A stretch of 64,000 nucleotides of DNA, from assembly GCF_003258945.1 (NCBI RefSeq), contig NZ_QLIX01000001.1, forward strand, positions 248,001-312,000. Reading direction: 5' to 3'. The notes under the pieces are model-generated. The model saw only the letters and a program-made list of their open reading frames with translations, made no database searches and was not told the origin of the DNA. This stretch comes from Roseicella frigidaeris (lineage in GTDB: Bacteria; Pseudomonadota; Alphaproteobacteria; Acetobacterales; Acetobacteraceae). The position numbers and the translations under genes are program-made. Numbering within the stretch: the stretch's first letter is position 1; every line of letters starts with the position of its first letter. Shown here piece after piece: positions 8,748 through 17,421 of this stretch.

Positions 8748-9392
8748 TCAGGCCTCGGCCGGCGCCGGGATCACCGGGGCGGGCACCGCGGCGCGCGGCG
8801 CGGCGGCGGCCTGGGCCTCGGTCAGCATCTCCATCTGGCCGGAGACCTGGCCGCCCTCCTCGACCGAGAGCTTGCGGCAGCGCGCGGTGCCGTTGACCTT
8901 GCCGCTGGCGCGGATGACCAGGCTGTTGCGGGCGGTGATGGTGCCGTCGAAGAGGCCGGCGATCTCCGCGTCCTCGACCTGCAGCTCGCCCTTGCAGATG
9001 CCGGACTGGGCGACGAAGAGCTCGCTTGCCTGGATCATCTGGCTCTCGACCGTGCCCTCGACCACCAGGCGCTCGGCATCGGTGACGGTGCCCTGCAGGC
9101 TGATGCCGCGACCGACGACCAGGGTGCGGCGCTCGCCGGCCTCGCCGCGTAGCGGCGGCCGGGACGGCACGCCGACCGCAGGCCCCACGGGCGCGGGACG
9201 GATGCCGACGCTCGGCGTGGCGGGCGTGGCGGTCGGCTTCGGAGCCATGGACATGCTGGGCGAGTCCTTCAATGCGGGACGGAAAGGCGGCACGCCGATA
9301 TCGGAATCCTTGGCGGCCGGGATCGTCGCCGGCGTCGGTTCGGCGGCCGGCACCGCCGGTCCCTCGTCACGTTTGCGGCCGAAGATGGCCAT
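8748..9392 (-). CDS. Bactofilin (DUF583) family protein
   Basis: 214 residues from the ATG at 9392, which follows a strong AAGGGGGG ribosome-binding site. The N-terminus MAIFGRKRDEGPAVPAAE is followed by about 85 disordered Pro/Ala-rich residues, then the bactofilin beta-helix core (LVVGRGISLQGTVTDAERLV, then VEGTVESQMIQASELFV and SGICKGELQVEDAEIAGLFD) made of short repeating beta turns, and a disordered Ala-rich tail. Bactofilins polymerise into cytoskeletal filaments under the membrane and often organise cell wall synthesis. The start codon further upstream at 9491 would add sequence unlike the family. Confidence 0.9.
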   Translation of the reverse strand: MAIFGRKRDEGPAVPAAEPTPATIPAAKDSDIGVPPFRPALKDSPSMSMAPKPTATPATPSVGIRPAPVGPAVGVPSRPPLRGEAGERRTLVVGRGISLQGTVTDAERLVVEGTVESQMIQASELFVAQSGICKGELQVEDAEIAGLFDGTITARNSLVIRASGKVNGTARCRKLSVEEGGQVSGQMEMLTEAQAAAAPRAAVPAPVIPAPAEA

Positions 9393-9514
9393 GCTGCCCC
9401 CCTTCAGAGCATGAGCGAACCAAGCGTCCGGGCGGTCCGGCGCGGCGTGTCGCGCAAGGTCCCCGGCTACCATGCAGGCTCGTGGTAACACAACCGAGAG
9501 ATCGCATTTCCGAG

Positions 9515-9543
9515 AGGATTTTTTCCCGGCTATTTCCAGTCAA
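9515..9543 (-). promoter_or_regulatory. Possible sigma-70-type promoter for the bactofilin gene
   Basis: On the minus strand TTGACT (9543-9538) is followed after 17 bases by AATCCT, a 6/6-like -35 apart from its last base and a weak -10. The region is markedly more AT-rich than its surroundings and lies about 120 bases before the bactofilin start, overlapping the end of the EI24 gene. Confidence 0.3.
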
Positions 9544-10193
9544 CCACGTTGCAGGAGATGCGTCATCGCCGCCGTGCCGAGAACCGGCACGAGGAGGTTC
9601 ACGACCGGCACCAGGGCAAGCGTCGCCAGCACCGCGCCGAGGCCGAGCACCTGCCACTCCCGGCTGCGCCGCAGCCTCCGCGCCGCCTCCACCGTCATGC
9701 GCCGCTGCGCCACCCCCTCGAACAGCCCGTGGCCGAGGGCGACGGTCGAGATCAGCCAGAAGGCCGCCGCCCCGAAGGGCGGCGCGAAGAGGGCGAGCGG
9801 CAGCGCGAGCAGCGAGAGCGCCGCCATCACCAGGCCGAGCTTGAGGTTGAAGCCGATCTGGGCGCCGAGCGTGGCGCCTTCGGCCGGCGGCAGGCTGGGG
9901 TAGTAGCGCCGCTCCACCGCCGCCGCCACCGGATCGAGGAACAGGCCGGAGATCGCCAGCATGGCGGGGATGAAGAGCCAGTAGGCCAGCCCCAGCGTGA
10001 GCAGCCCGCCGAAGGTCGCGGCGGCGGTGGCCAGCCAGCCCGTGCCGCCGGCCAGCGCGCCAGTGCCCCAGGCGGCGAGGAGGGCGAGGCCGGCGAAGAC
10101 CGCGACCGCGCCGAACAGCCCCTTGGCGAGAGGGGCGAGGAAGGCGGGGTCCGACATCTGCCGGAGCGTCAGCGTGCAGGCAGCCAGCATCAT
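9540..10193 (-). CDS. EI24/CysZ-like integral membrane protein
   Basis: 217 residues with about five hydrophobic helices. MMLAACTLTLRQMSDPAFLA matches the usual start of bacterial EI24-domain proteins (sulphate-permease CysZ-like), which have a short amphipathic segment and SDPAF before the first helix. The conserved YWLFIPAMLAISGLFLDP and late LATLALVPVVNLLVPVLG, followed by a near-terminal helix, support the family. Some members move sulphate; others have no known role. It ends 147 bases before the bactofilin start on the same strand, with a promoter-like AT-rich stretch between. Confidence 0.8.
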   Translation of the reverse strand: MMLAACTLTLRQMSDPAFLAPLAKGLFGAVAVFAGLALLAAWGTGALAGGTGWLATAAATFGGLLTLGLAYWLFIPAMLAISGLFLDPVAAAVERRYYPSLPPAEGATLGAQIGFNLKLGLVMAALSLLALPLALFAPPFGAAAFWLISTVALGHGLFEGVAQRRMTVEAARRLRRSREWQVLGLGAVLATLALVPVVNLLVPVLGTAAMTHLLQRG

Positions 10194-10207
10194 CCCATCC
10201 AGCGATG

Positions 10208-10272
10208 GCCCAGGCGGGGGCCCGGGCGGGGGCCCAGGCAGCGAGACCCAGGCGGCGAAACCCAGGCGGCGG
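10208..10272. repeat. Five degenerate direct repeats of CCCAGGCGG type
   Basis: Between the divergent EI24 and sugar kinase genes, the motif CCCAGGCGG (one copy CCCGGGCGG, one CCCAGGCAG) recurs about every 12-14 bases, five times, with GGGGG or CGA spacers. It is a small degenerate tandem array; no binding factor is known to me. Confidence 0.6.
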
Positions 10273-10385
10273 TTGCCGCCACGCGGCGTTGCGGGGTATC
10301 CGCCCGCCTCAGAGTCAGCAAGGGCCGGCCATCAGGGGCCAGCCCGGGCCGCAACGCCCGCCAGCCCCATGAGGTCGCGACCGAG

Positions 10386-11402
10386 ATGAGCGAACCCAGC
10401 CTCGATATCCTCGGCATCGGCAATGCCATCGTCGATGTGCTCGCCCGGGCGGAGGATGCCTTCCTCGAGTCGCGCAACCTGGTCAAGGGCGCGATGCGCC
10501 TGGTCGGGGCGGAGGAGGCGGAGGCGCTCTACGCCGCCATGGGCCCGGGCACCGAAAGCTCGGGCGGCTCGGCCGGCAACACCTGCGCCGTCGCCGCGGC
10601 GCTCGGCGCCCGGGTCGGCTTCCTCGGCAAGGTGGCCGACGACCAGCTCGGCCGGGTCTTCGCGCATGACATCCGCGCCGCCGGCGTGCATTTCCCGACC
10701 GCCCCGCTCGTGGGCGGCGCCCCGACCGCGCGCTGCCTGATCCTGGTCACGCCGGATGCGCAGCGCACCATGAACACCTATCTTGGCGCCTGCGTCGACT
10801 TCTCCGCCGCCGATGTCGACGAGGCCGAGGTGGCGCGCGCCCGGGTCCTCTACATGGAGGGCTACCTGTTCGACCCGCCGGCGGCGCAGGCCGCCTTCAT
10901 GGAGGCGGCCCGGATCGCCCACCGGCATGGCCGGAAGGTGGCCCTCAGCCTCTCCGACGCCTTCTGCGTCGAGCGGCACCGCCAAGCCTTCCGCCGCCTG
11001 GTGCGCGAGGAGGTGGACATCCTCTTCGCCAACGAGAGCGAACTCCTCTCCCTCTACGAGACCGAGGATTTCGAGACGGCGGCGGCGCTGGCCGCCGAGG
11101 AGGTGGGGCTCGCCGCACTCACCCGCAGCGCGCTCGGCAGCCTCGTCGTCGCCGGGGCGGAGCGGCACGCGGTCGCCGCGGTGCCGGCGCGGGTGGTCGA
11201 CACCACCGGCGCCGGCGACGCCTATGCCGCCGGCTTCCTCGCCGCCTATGCCCGCGACCTTCCCCTGGCGGAGTGCGGCCGCTGGGGCTCGGCCGCCGCG
11301 GCCGAGATCATCTCGCATTTCGGGGCCCGGCCGCAGGGCGACCTCAAGGCCCTGATCCTGGCCGGCCCGGGGAATCGCCCCGTCTCCTCGGTGCTGGGCT
11401 GA
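10386..11402 (+). CDS. PfkB family kinase, adenosine kinase-like
   Basis: 338 residues. The ribokinase/PfkB fold is shown by LDILGIGNAIVDVLARAEDA at the N-terminus, GGSAGNTCAVAAALGARVGF (PfkB signature 1, sugar binding) near residue 60 and VVDTTGAGDAYAAGFLAAYA (signature 2, with the catalytic Asp and anion-hole GAGD) near residue 275. This type is widespread in Alphaproteobacteria and is usually annotated adenosine kinase, phosphorylating adenosine to AMP in purine salvage; other nucleosides or sugars cannot be excluded. The ATG at 10386 matches the family start. It is followed by typA after 190 bases. Confidence 0.88.
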   Translation: MSEPSLDILGIGNAIVDVLARAEDAFLESRNLVKGAMRLVGAEEAEALYAAMGPGTESSGGSAGNTCAVAAALGARVGFLGKVADDQLGRVFAHDIRAAGVHFPTAPLVGGAPTARCLILVTPDAQRTMNTYLGACVDFSAADVDEAEVARARVLYMEGYLFDPPAAQAAFMEAARIAHRHGRKVALSLSDAFCVERHRQAFRRLVREEVDILFANESELLSLYETEDFETAAALAAEEVGLAALTRSALGSLVVAGAERHAVAAVPARVVDTTGAGDAYAAGFLAAYARDLPLAECGRWGSAAAAEIISHFGARPQGDLKALILAGPGNRPVSSVLG

Positions 11403-11592
11403 GGCGGGCGGGCACCCGGCCGCCGCCCCGCGCTCAGATGGCGGCTGCCCTGCGGCATTAAGGCTCGCATTTCCGGCGGCCTCGCCCTATCTGTGCGGCG
11501 CAACATGCCGCCCTGCTGCGCCGCCCGAGCCGATCGCCCCTGCGACCGGGGCGCGTCGTTTCGCGTTGCGGCACCCAGGGACATGACCCCGC

Positions 11593-13422
11593 ATGGAACT
11601 CCGTAACGTCGCGATCATCGCGCATGTCGACCATGGCAAGACAACGCTGGTCGACAACCTCCTGAAGCAGGCCGGCGCCTTCCGCGCCAACCAGCAGGTG
11701 GCCGAGCGGGCGCTCGACCGCAACGACCTGGAGCGCGAGCGCGGCATCACCATCCTCGCCAAGTCCACCGCCGTCGAGTGGAAGGGCGTGAAGATCAACA
11801 TCGTCGACACCCCCGGCCACGCCGATTTCGGCGGCGAGGTGGAGCGCATCCTCTCCATGGTGGACGGCGCCATCGTGCTCTGCGACGCCGCCGAGGGGCC
11901 GCTGCCGCAGACCAAATTCGTGCTGACCAAGGCGCTGGCGCGGGGGCTGAAGCCCATCGTCGTCATCAACAAGGTGGACCGCCAGGACGCCCGCGCGGAC
12001 GAGGTCCACAACGAGGTCTTCGACCTCTTCGCCGCCCTCGGCGCGAGCGACGAGCAGCTCGACTTCCACACCATGTTCGCCTCGGGCCGGCAGGGCTGGG
12101 CGGATATGAGCATGGACGGGCCGCGCAAGGACCTCTCGGCGCTGTTCGACCTGATCCTCTCGCATGTGCCGGCGCCGAAGGTCGAGCTCGACAAGCCCTT
12201 CGCGATGAATGCGAGCATCCTGGAGAGCGACAATTTCCTCGGCCGCATCCTCACCGGCCGCGTCGAGCAGGGCGTGGCGCGGCTCAACATGCCGGTGCGT
12301 GTGCTGCGCCAGGACGGCACGGTGGTGGAGAGCGGCCGGCTGACCAAGCTGATGACCTTCTCCGGCCTCGAGCGCGTGCCGGTCGAGGAGGTGCAGGCGG
12401 GCGACATCATCGCCATCGCCGGCCTCTCGGACGCGACCATCCCGGACACCATCGCCGCCCCCGAGGTGACCGAGCCGCTGCCGGCCATCCCGGTCGATCC
12501 GCCGACCCTCGCCATGACCTTCCGCATCAATGACGGCCCGCTCGGCGGCCGCGAGGGCAAGAAGGTCACCTCCCGCCAGATCCGCGACCGTCTCTTCAAG
12601 GAGACGGAGGGCAATGTCGCGATCAAGGTGAAGGACAGCGAGGAGGCGGACAGCTTCGAGGTCGCCGGCCGCGGCGAGCTGCAGCTCGGCGTGCTGATCG
12701 AGCAGATGCGGCGCGAGGGCTTCGAGCTGACCATCGGCCGCCCGCGCGTGCTGACCCGCGAGAACCCGGAGACCGGCGCCCGCGAGGAGCCCTATGAGGA
12801 GGCGCTGATCGACGTGGACGAGGCCTATTCCGGCGTCGTCGTCGAGAAGATGTCGCTGCGCAAGGGCCAGATGCAGGACATGCGGCCCTCGGGCGGCGGC
12901 AAGGTGCGGCTGACCTTCCTCATCCCCTCGCGCGGCCTCATCGGCTACCACGGGGAGTTCATGACCGACACCCGCGGCACCGGCATGATGAACCGGCTGT
13001 TCCACGGCTACGGCCCCTGGGCCGGGACGATCGAGGGCCGGCGCAACGGCAGCCTGATCTCCAACTCGGATGGCGAGGCGGTGCAGTACGCGCTGTTCTA
13101 CCTGCAGGAGCGCGGCACGCTCTTCGTCGATCCGGGCGTGAAGGTCTATGTCGGCATGATCCTCGGCGAGCACTCTCGGGACAACGACCTGGAAGTGAAC
13201 CCGATCAAGGAGAAGAAGCTCACCAACATCCGCGCCGCCGGCAAGGACGAGGCGCTGCTGCTGACGCCGCCGCGGCGGATGAGCCTCGAGCAGGCCATCG
13301 CCTATATCGAGGATGACGAGCTGGTGGAGGTGACGCCGGGCGCCATCCGGCTGCGCAAGCGCCATCTCGACCCGCATGAGCGCAAGAAGCATGCGCGCCG
13401 GGCGGAGAGCGAGGCGGCGTAA
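11593..13422 (+). CDS. typA: Ribosome-associated GTPase TypA/BipA
   Basis: 609 residues, the usual length. G1 is HVDHGKTTL, the switch I region carries RERGITI, G3 is [14 protein letters not shown] and G4 is NKVDRQDA; the elongation-factor domains II, III and V and the BipA-specific C-terminus ([20 protein letters not shown] and [16 protein letters not shown]) follow. It is a translational GTPase that assists 50S assembly and growth under stress or cold. Monocistronic as far as can be seen: 190 bases separate it from the kinase gene and nearly 300 from the next gene. Confidence 0.97.
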   Translation: MELRNVAIIAHVDHGKTTLVDNLLKQAGAFRANQQVAERALDRNDLERERGITILAKSTAVEWKGVKINIVDTPGHADFGGEVERILSMVDGAIVLCDAAEGPLPQTKFVLTKALARGLKPIVVINKVDRQDARADEVHNEVFDLFAALGASDEQLDFHTMFASGRQGWADMSMDGPRKDLSALFDLILSHVPAPKVELDKPFAMNASILESDNFLGRILTGRVEQGVARLNMPVRVLRQDGTVVESGRLTKLMTFSGLERVPVEEVQAGDIIAIAGLSDATIPDTIAAPEVTEPLPAIPVDPPTLAMTFRINDGPLGGREGKKVTSRQIRDRLFKETEGNVAIKVKDSEEADSFEVAGRGELQLGVLIEQMRREGFELTIGRPRVLTRENPETGAREEPYEEALIDVDEAYSGVVVEKMSLRKGQMQDMRPSGGGKVRLTFLIPSRGLIGYHGEFMTDTRGTGMMNRLFHGYGPWAGTIEGRRNGSLISNSDGEAVQYALFYLQERGTLFVDPGVKVYVGMILGEHSRDNDLEVNPIKEKKLTNIRAAGKDEALLLTPPRRMSLEQAIAYIEDDELVEVTPGAIRLRKRHLDPHERKKHARRAESEAA

Positions 13423-13596
13423 GAGCTTCCCGCGAGACCGCTTCGTGGTTCTGCGGGCGTCGCAGCGGATTCGAAGGGGCGGGGGCCGCAGGGCTCCCGT
13501 CTTTTTTGCATCCCCCTTGTCCGTCGCGAGCCCCATGACCGCCATCCCGCTTCGAGTTCCCCCGCATGCCCTCCGGCCGCATCCCTGACAGCCGCC

Positions 13597-13701
13597 GCCT
13601 GGACCATGATCCCTTCACTCGGGTTCGCGGATCATGGTCCAGGCCCTTGTTTGATCGCGTGATCCACGCTTTCGGTGAGTCCACCTCAATCGATCACGCT
13701 C
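13597..13701 (+). repeat. Intergenic repeat family A, copy 2 (most complete)
   Basis: The element opens with a perfect 16-bp inverted repeat, GCCTGGACCATGATCC (13597-13612) and GGATCATGGTCCAGGC (13629-13644), with a 16-base loop. It continues TTTGATCGCGTGATCCACGC, a GGTGAGTCCACCTCA segment, and ends CGATCACGCTCC, so GCGTGATC and GATCACGC form a second pair of arms. It fills most of the gap between typA and the HPP gene. Related copies are at 7015, 18484 and 23541. The rest of the gap (13423-13596) shows no gene or structure I can name. Confidence 0.8.
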
Positions 13702-13714
13702 CAGCGCCGCGGCC

Positions 13715-14920
13715 ATGATCGGCTTCCTGCGCGCCCTGCTGCCGGCGCCGATGCGGATCAGCTGGCTGGAACGGCTGCGCGCCTGCGGCGGCGCGCTGCT
13801 CGGCCTGCTGGCCGCCGGTTTCGCCACGCGGCTGCTGGTCGGCGCCGGCGGACCCCTGCCGCTGCTGCTCGCCCCGATGGGCGCCTCCGCCGTGCTGCTC
13901 TTCGGCGTGCCGGCCAGCCCGTTGGCGCAGCCCTGGCCGGTGCTGGCGGGCAATGTGGTCTCGGCGGGAATCGGCATCCTCTGCGCTGGCTGGATCCCCG
14001 ACCCGCTGGTCGCCGCCCCGGTGGCGGTGGCCACGGCGATCGGCGCCATGCTGGCGCTGCGCTGCCTGCATCCGCCGGGCGGCGCGGTCGCCCTGCTGAC
14101 CGCGACGGGCGGCCCGGCCATCCAGGCCGCGGGCTGGGGCTTCGCCCTCAACCCGGTGGGCGTCAATTCGGCCCTGCTGGTCCTGGCTGCCATCGCCTTC
14201 AACACCCTGGCGGGGCGGCGCTATCCGCATGCGCCGCAGGCCGCGCCCGGCCACCAGACCCGCGACCCCGAGCCGGCGCAGCGGCTGGGCTTCAGCACCG
14301 TCGATCTGGACGCCGTGCTGCGGCGCCACGACCAGGTGCTGGACATCGCCCGCGACGACCTGGAAAGCCTGTTCCGCGAGGCGGAGATGGCTGCCTATCA
14401 TCGTCGCCTGGGCGAGATCACCTGCGCCGACATCATATCGCGCGACGTCGTCGCGGTGGAGTTCGGCACGCCCCTGCAGGAGGCCTGGACGCTGCTGCGG
14501 CGGCACCGGGTCAGCGCCCTGCCGGTGCTGGACCGGGCGCGGCGGGTGATCGGCATCGTCACCCTGGCGGATTTCGTGAAGCATGCCGATCTCGACCGGC
14601 TGGACGGGCTGCGGGACCGGCTGCGCCGCTTCCTGCGGCCGGCGCCGGGCGTCTTCTCCGAGAAGCCGGAGGTCGTGGGCCAGATCATGGCCGCGCCGGT
14701 CCGCACCATCCCGATGGACACGCATGTCGTCGCGCTGGTGCCGGTGATGGCGGGCGGCCTGCACCAAGTGCCGATCATCGACCGGGAGCGCCGCCTGGTT
14801 GGCATGGTGGCGCAGTCCGACCTGGTCGCCGCGCTGTATCACGGCCGGCTGGCCGAGGCGGAGGCGCCGCCCGCCCGCCCCTTCGCGCGCATCGGGCCGG
14901 GGCTGCGCGGCGCCGGCTGA
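13715..14920 (+). CDS. HPP family membrane protein with two CBS domains
   Basis: 401 residues. Residues 1-170 form the HPP domain with four or more membrane helices, including PLLLAPMGASAVLLFGVPAS and the name-giving LHPPGGAVAL. Residues 235-395 hold two CBS motifs (ADIISRDVVAVEFGTPLQEA, then GQIMAAPVRTIPMDTHVVAL), which normally bind adenine nucleotides and regulate the attached module. HPP proteins are associated with nitrite uptake in cyanobacteria, but the transported ion here is not known. The start at 13715 lies directly after repeat family A. Confidence 0.88.
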   Translation: MIGFLRALLPAPMRISWLERLRACGGALLGLLAAGFATRLLVGAGGPLPLLLAPMGASAVLLFGVPASPLAQPWPVLAGNVVSAGIGILCAGWIPDPLVAAPVAVATAIGAMLALRCLHPPGGAVALLTATGGPAIQAAGWGFALNPVGVNSALLVLAAIAFNTLAGRRYPHAPQAAPGHQTRDPEPAQRLGFSTVDLDAVLRRHDQVLDIARDDLESLFREAEMAAYHRRLGEITCADIISRDVVAVEFGTPLQEAWTLLRRHRVSALPVLDRARRVIGIVTLADFVKHADLDRLDGLRDRLRRFLRPAPGVFSEKPEVVGQIMAAPVRTIPMDTHVVALVPVMAGGLHQVPIIDRERRLVGMVAQSDLVAALYHGRLAEAEAPPARPFARIGPGLRGAG

Positions 14921-15014
14921 GCCGCCGCGCCGGCCGTTGTCCTGCCGCGGCGCGGTTTTGTGGGCGAGTTCCGGCAGGCGCTACACTCGCCGGGAAGCAG
15001 CCGCGCGAGCCCCC

Positions 15015-15989
15015 ATGCCCGACACCCCGCCCGCCATCCGCACCCGCGTCACCGAGCTTCTCGGCATCCGCTACCCGATCGTCCAGGGCGGCCTCGCCCG
15101 CGTCGCCACCGCGCCGCTCGCCGCCGCCGTCTCGAATGCCGGCGGGCTTGGGCAGATCGCCACGGCCGGGCTCGACGGGCCGGCGGCGCTGCGGGCCGAG
15201 ATCCGCCGCTGCCGGGCGCTGACCGACCAGCCCTTCGCGGTGAATTTCCCGATCGGCCGGCAGGATATCTGGCCGGGGCTGGAGGCGGCGCTGGAGGAGG
15301 GGGTGCGCATCATCGCGCTCACCGCCGGCAACCCCGCCCCCTATCTCCGCCGCTGCCAGGAGGCGGGGGCGAAGACCCTGGTGCTCACCGCCGGGCCGGA
15401 GCTGGCGCGGAAGGCCGAGGCGGCCGGGGCCGACATGGTGGCGACGGTCGGCTATGAGGGCGGCGGCCATATCGGCCGCTCGGACGAGACGACGCTGGTC
15501 ATGGTCCCGCGCACGGTCGCGGCGGTGAAGATCCCGGTGCTCGCCTCGGGCGGCATCGCCACCGGGGCCGGGCTGCTGGCGGCGCTCGCCCTCGGCGCCG
15601 AGGGGGTCGAGATGGGCACCCGCTTCGTCGCCACCGCCGAGGCGCAGGCGCATGACGCCTACAAGCAGGCCCTCGCCGGGGCCGCGCCGGGCGACACCAT
15701 GATCATCAAGCGCACGCTCGGCATGCCGGGCCGGGTGCTGCGCAGCGCCCATGCCGAGGCCATCCTCGCCGCCGAGACCGCCGGCGCCCCGAAGGAGGAG
15801 GTCGTCGGCATGATCCTCGGCGCGCTGAACGCCCGCGGCACCGACGAGGGCGATCTCGAGGGCAGCTATGTCTGGGCCGGGCAATGCGTCGGGCTGTTCG
15901 ATCAGGTCGAGCCGGCGGGCGAGGTCGTGCGCCGCATGGCGGCGGAGGCGGCCGAGGGCCTCGCCCGGCTGCGGGGCATCGTCGCATGA
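15015..15989 (+). CDS. Nitronate monooxygenase / NAD(P)H-dependent flavin oxidoreductase family
   Basis: 324 residues beginning MPDTPPAIRTRVTELLGIRY. The TIM-barrel FMN-binding family is shown by YPIVQGGLARVATAPLAAAV, VSNAGGLGQIATAGL, the GADMVATVGYEGGGHIGR segment with the conserved His-Gly region, and PVLASGGIATGAGLLAALAL, which binds the FMN phosphate, followed by GTRFVATAEAQAH. Members oxidise nitronates or act as general enoyl/nitronate flavoenzymes. The stop overlaps the amidase start (ATGA at 15986-15989), so the two are translated together. Confidence 0.87.
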   Translation: MPDTPPAIRTRVTELLGIRYPIVQGGLARVATAPLAAAVSNAGGLGQIATAGLDGPAALRAEIRRCRALTDQPFAVNFPIGRQDIWPGLEAALEEGVRIIALTAGNPAPYLRRCQEAGAKTLVLTAGPELARKAEAAGADMVATVGYEGGGHIGRSDETTLVMVPRTVAAVKIPVLASGGIATGAGLLAALALGAEGVEMGTRFVATAEAQAHDAYKQALAGAAPGDTMIIKRTLGMPGRVLRSAHAEAILAAETAGAPKEEVVGMILGALNARGTDEGDLEGSYVWAGQCVGLFDQVEPAGEVVRRMAAEAAEGLARLRGIVA

Positions 15990-17407
15990 GCGACCCGGCG
16001 CTGCTCCCGGCCACGGCGCTGGCCGGGCTCTTCGCCCGCCGCGCCCTCTCCCCGGTCGAGGCGCTGGAGGCGGTGCTCGCCCGCATCGCGGCGCTGAACC
16101 CGCGGCTGAACGCCATCGTCGCGCTCGACGAGGCCGGCGCCCGGACCGCGGCGCGGGCCAGCGAGGCGCGCTGGCGCGACGGCCTGCCGCTCTCGCCGCT
16201 TGATGGCGTGCCGCTGACGGTGAAGGACAACATCGCCATGGCCGGGCTGCCCTGCGCCTGGGGCAGCCCGCTCTTCCGGGATGTCGCGCCGGTGCGGGAC
16301 GAGCTGCCGGTGGCGCGCGCCCGGGCCGGCGGCCTGGTCCTGCTCGGCAAGACCAACGTCCCGGAATTCACCCTGCAGGGCTATACCGACAACACGCTGT
16401 TCGGCCCGACGCGCAACCCCTGGAACCCGGCGCTGACGCCGGGCGGTTCCTCCGGCGGGGCGGTCGCCGCCGTCGCGGCCGGGCTCGGGCCGCTCGCCCT
16501 CGGCACCGATGGCGGCGGCTCGATCCGCCGGCCGGCCTCGCATACCAGCCTCATCGGGCTGAAGCCCTCGCCGGGGCGGGTGCCGCGCTGCGACGGGCTG
16601 CCGGCCATCCTGCTCGATCTCGAGCAGATCGGGCCGATCGCCCGCACCACCGCCGATCTGGTCGCGCTGCTCGCCCTGCTGGCGCCGGGCGATGCGCGCG
16701 ACCCGGCGAGCCGCGCCCTGCCGGGCTTCGCGGTGCCGCCCGCCGTGGCGCCGCAGCGCATCCTCTTCGTGCCGCGCTTCGGCGCCAACCCGGTCGATCC
16801 GGAGATCGCCACCAGCACCGCCATCGCCGCCGCGCGGCTCGGCGCGCTCGGGCATATGGTGGAGGAGGGCGAGGCGCCCTTCACCACCGAGGAATTGGCG
16901 GCGCTGTTCGGCCCCATCGGCCAGGCCGGCCTCGCCTGGCTGCTGGCGGCGCGGGGCGGCGCGCCGGAGGCGCCGATGCTGCGCGAGATGGCGGCGGCCG
17001 GCCGCGACCTGCCGGCGACGGCGCTCTTCGCCGCGCTCGACGGCATCGCCGGCTTCCGCCGCCGCATGGCCGGGTTCTTCCAGGCCTGGGACCTGATCCT
17101 GACCCCCGCCGCCGCGGCGCTGCCCTGGCCGGCGGATCAGGTGGCGCCGCCGGTCATCGACGGCCAGCCGGTTGGGCCGCGCGGCCATGCGGTCTTCACC
17201 AATTTCGCCAACCTGGCCGGGCTGCCGGGCCTCGCCCTGCCCTGCCAGCCGGCCGAGAACGGGTTGCCCATCGGCTTCCAGCTCGTCGGCCCGGCGGGGT
17301 CGGATGGGCTGCTCTGCGCCCTGGCGGCGCAGTGGGAGGCGGCGCAGCCCTGGGCGGATCGCTGGTCGGCGCTGCCCCCCGAGATCGCCGATCCGCGCAA
17401 CGCCTGA
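15986..17407 (+). CDS. Amidase signature family hydrolase
   Basis: 473 residues. The Ser-cisSer-Lys triad is visible: Lys80 in PLTVKDNIAMAG, the cis-Ser in TPGGSSGGAVAA (about residue 155) and the nucleophile Ser179 in ALGTDGGGSIRRPAS. This family hydrolyses amides, including GatA and AtzE-like enzymes; no gatC or gatB is adjacent, so a tRNA role is unlikely and a catabolic amidase fits better. It overlaps the upstream flavin oxidoreductase by 4 bases and converges with a Bug binding-protein gene 14 bases away, suggesting uptake and hydrolysis of an amide-containing nutrient (inference). Confidence 0.9.
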   Translation: MSDPALLPATALAGLFARRALSPVEALEAVLARIAALNPRLNAIVALDEAGARTAARASEARWRDGLPLSPLDGVPLTVKDNIAMAGLPCAWGSPLFRDVAPVRDELPVARARAGGLVLLGKTNVPEFTLQGYTDNTLFGPTRNPWNPALTPGGSSGGAVAAVAAGLGPLALGTDGGGSIRRPASHTSLIGLKPSPGRVPRCDGLPAILLDLEQIGPIARTTADLVALLALLAPGDARDPASRALPGFAVPPAVAPQRILFVPRFGANPVDPEIATSTAIAAARLGALGHMVEEGEAPFTTEELAALFGPIGQAGLAWLLAARGGAPEAPMLREMAAAGRDLPATALFAALDGIAGFRRRMAGFFQAWDLILTPAAAALPWPADQVAPPVIDGQPVGPRGHAVFTNFANLAGLPGLALPCQPAENGLPIGFQLVGPAGSDGLLCALAAQWEAAQPWADRWSALPPEIADPRNA

Positions 17408-17421
17408 GCGCGGCCCGGCGT

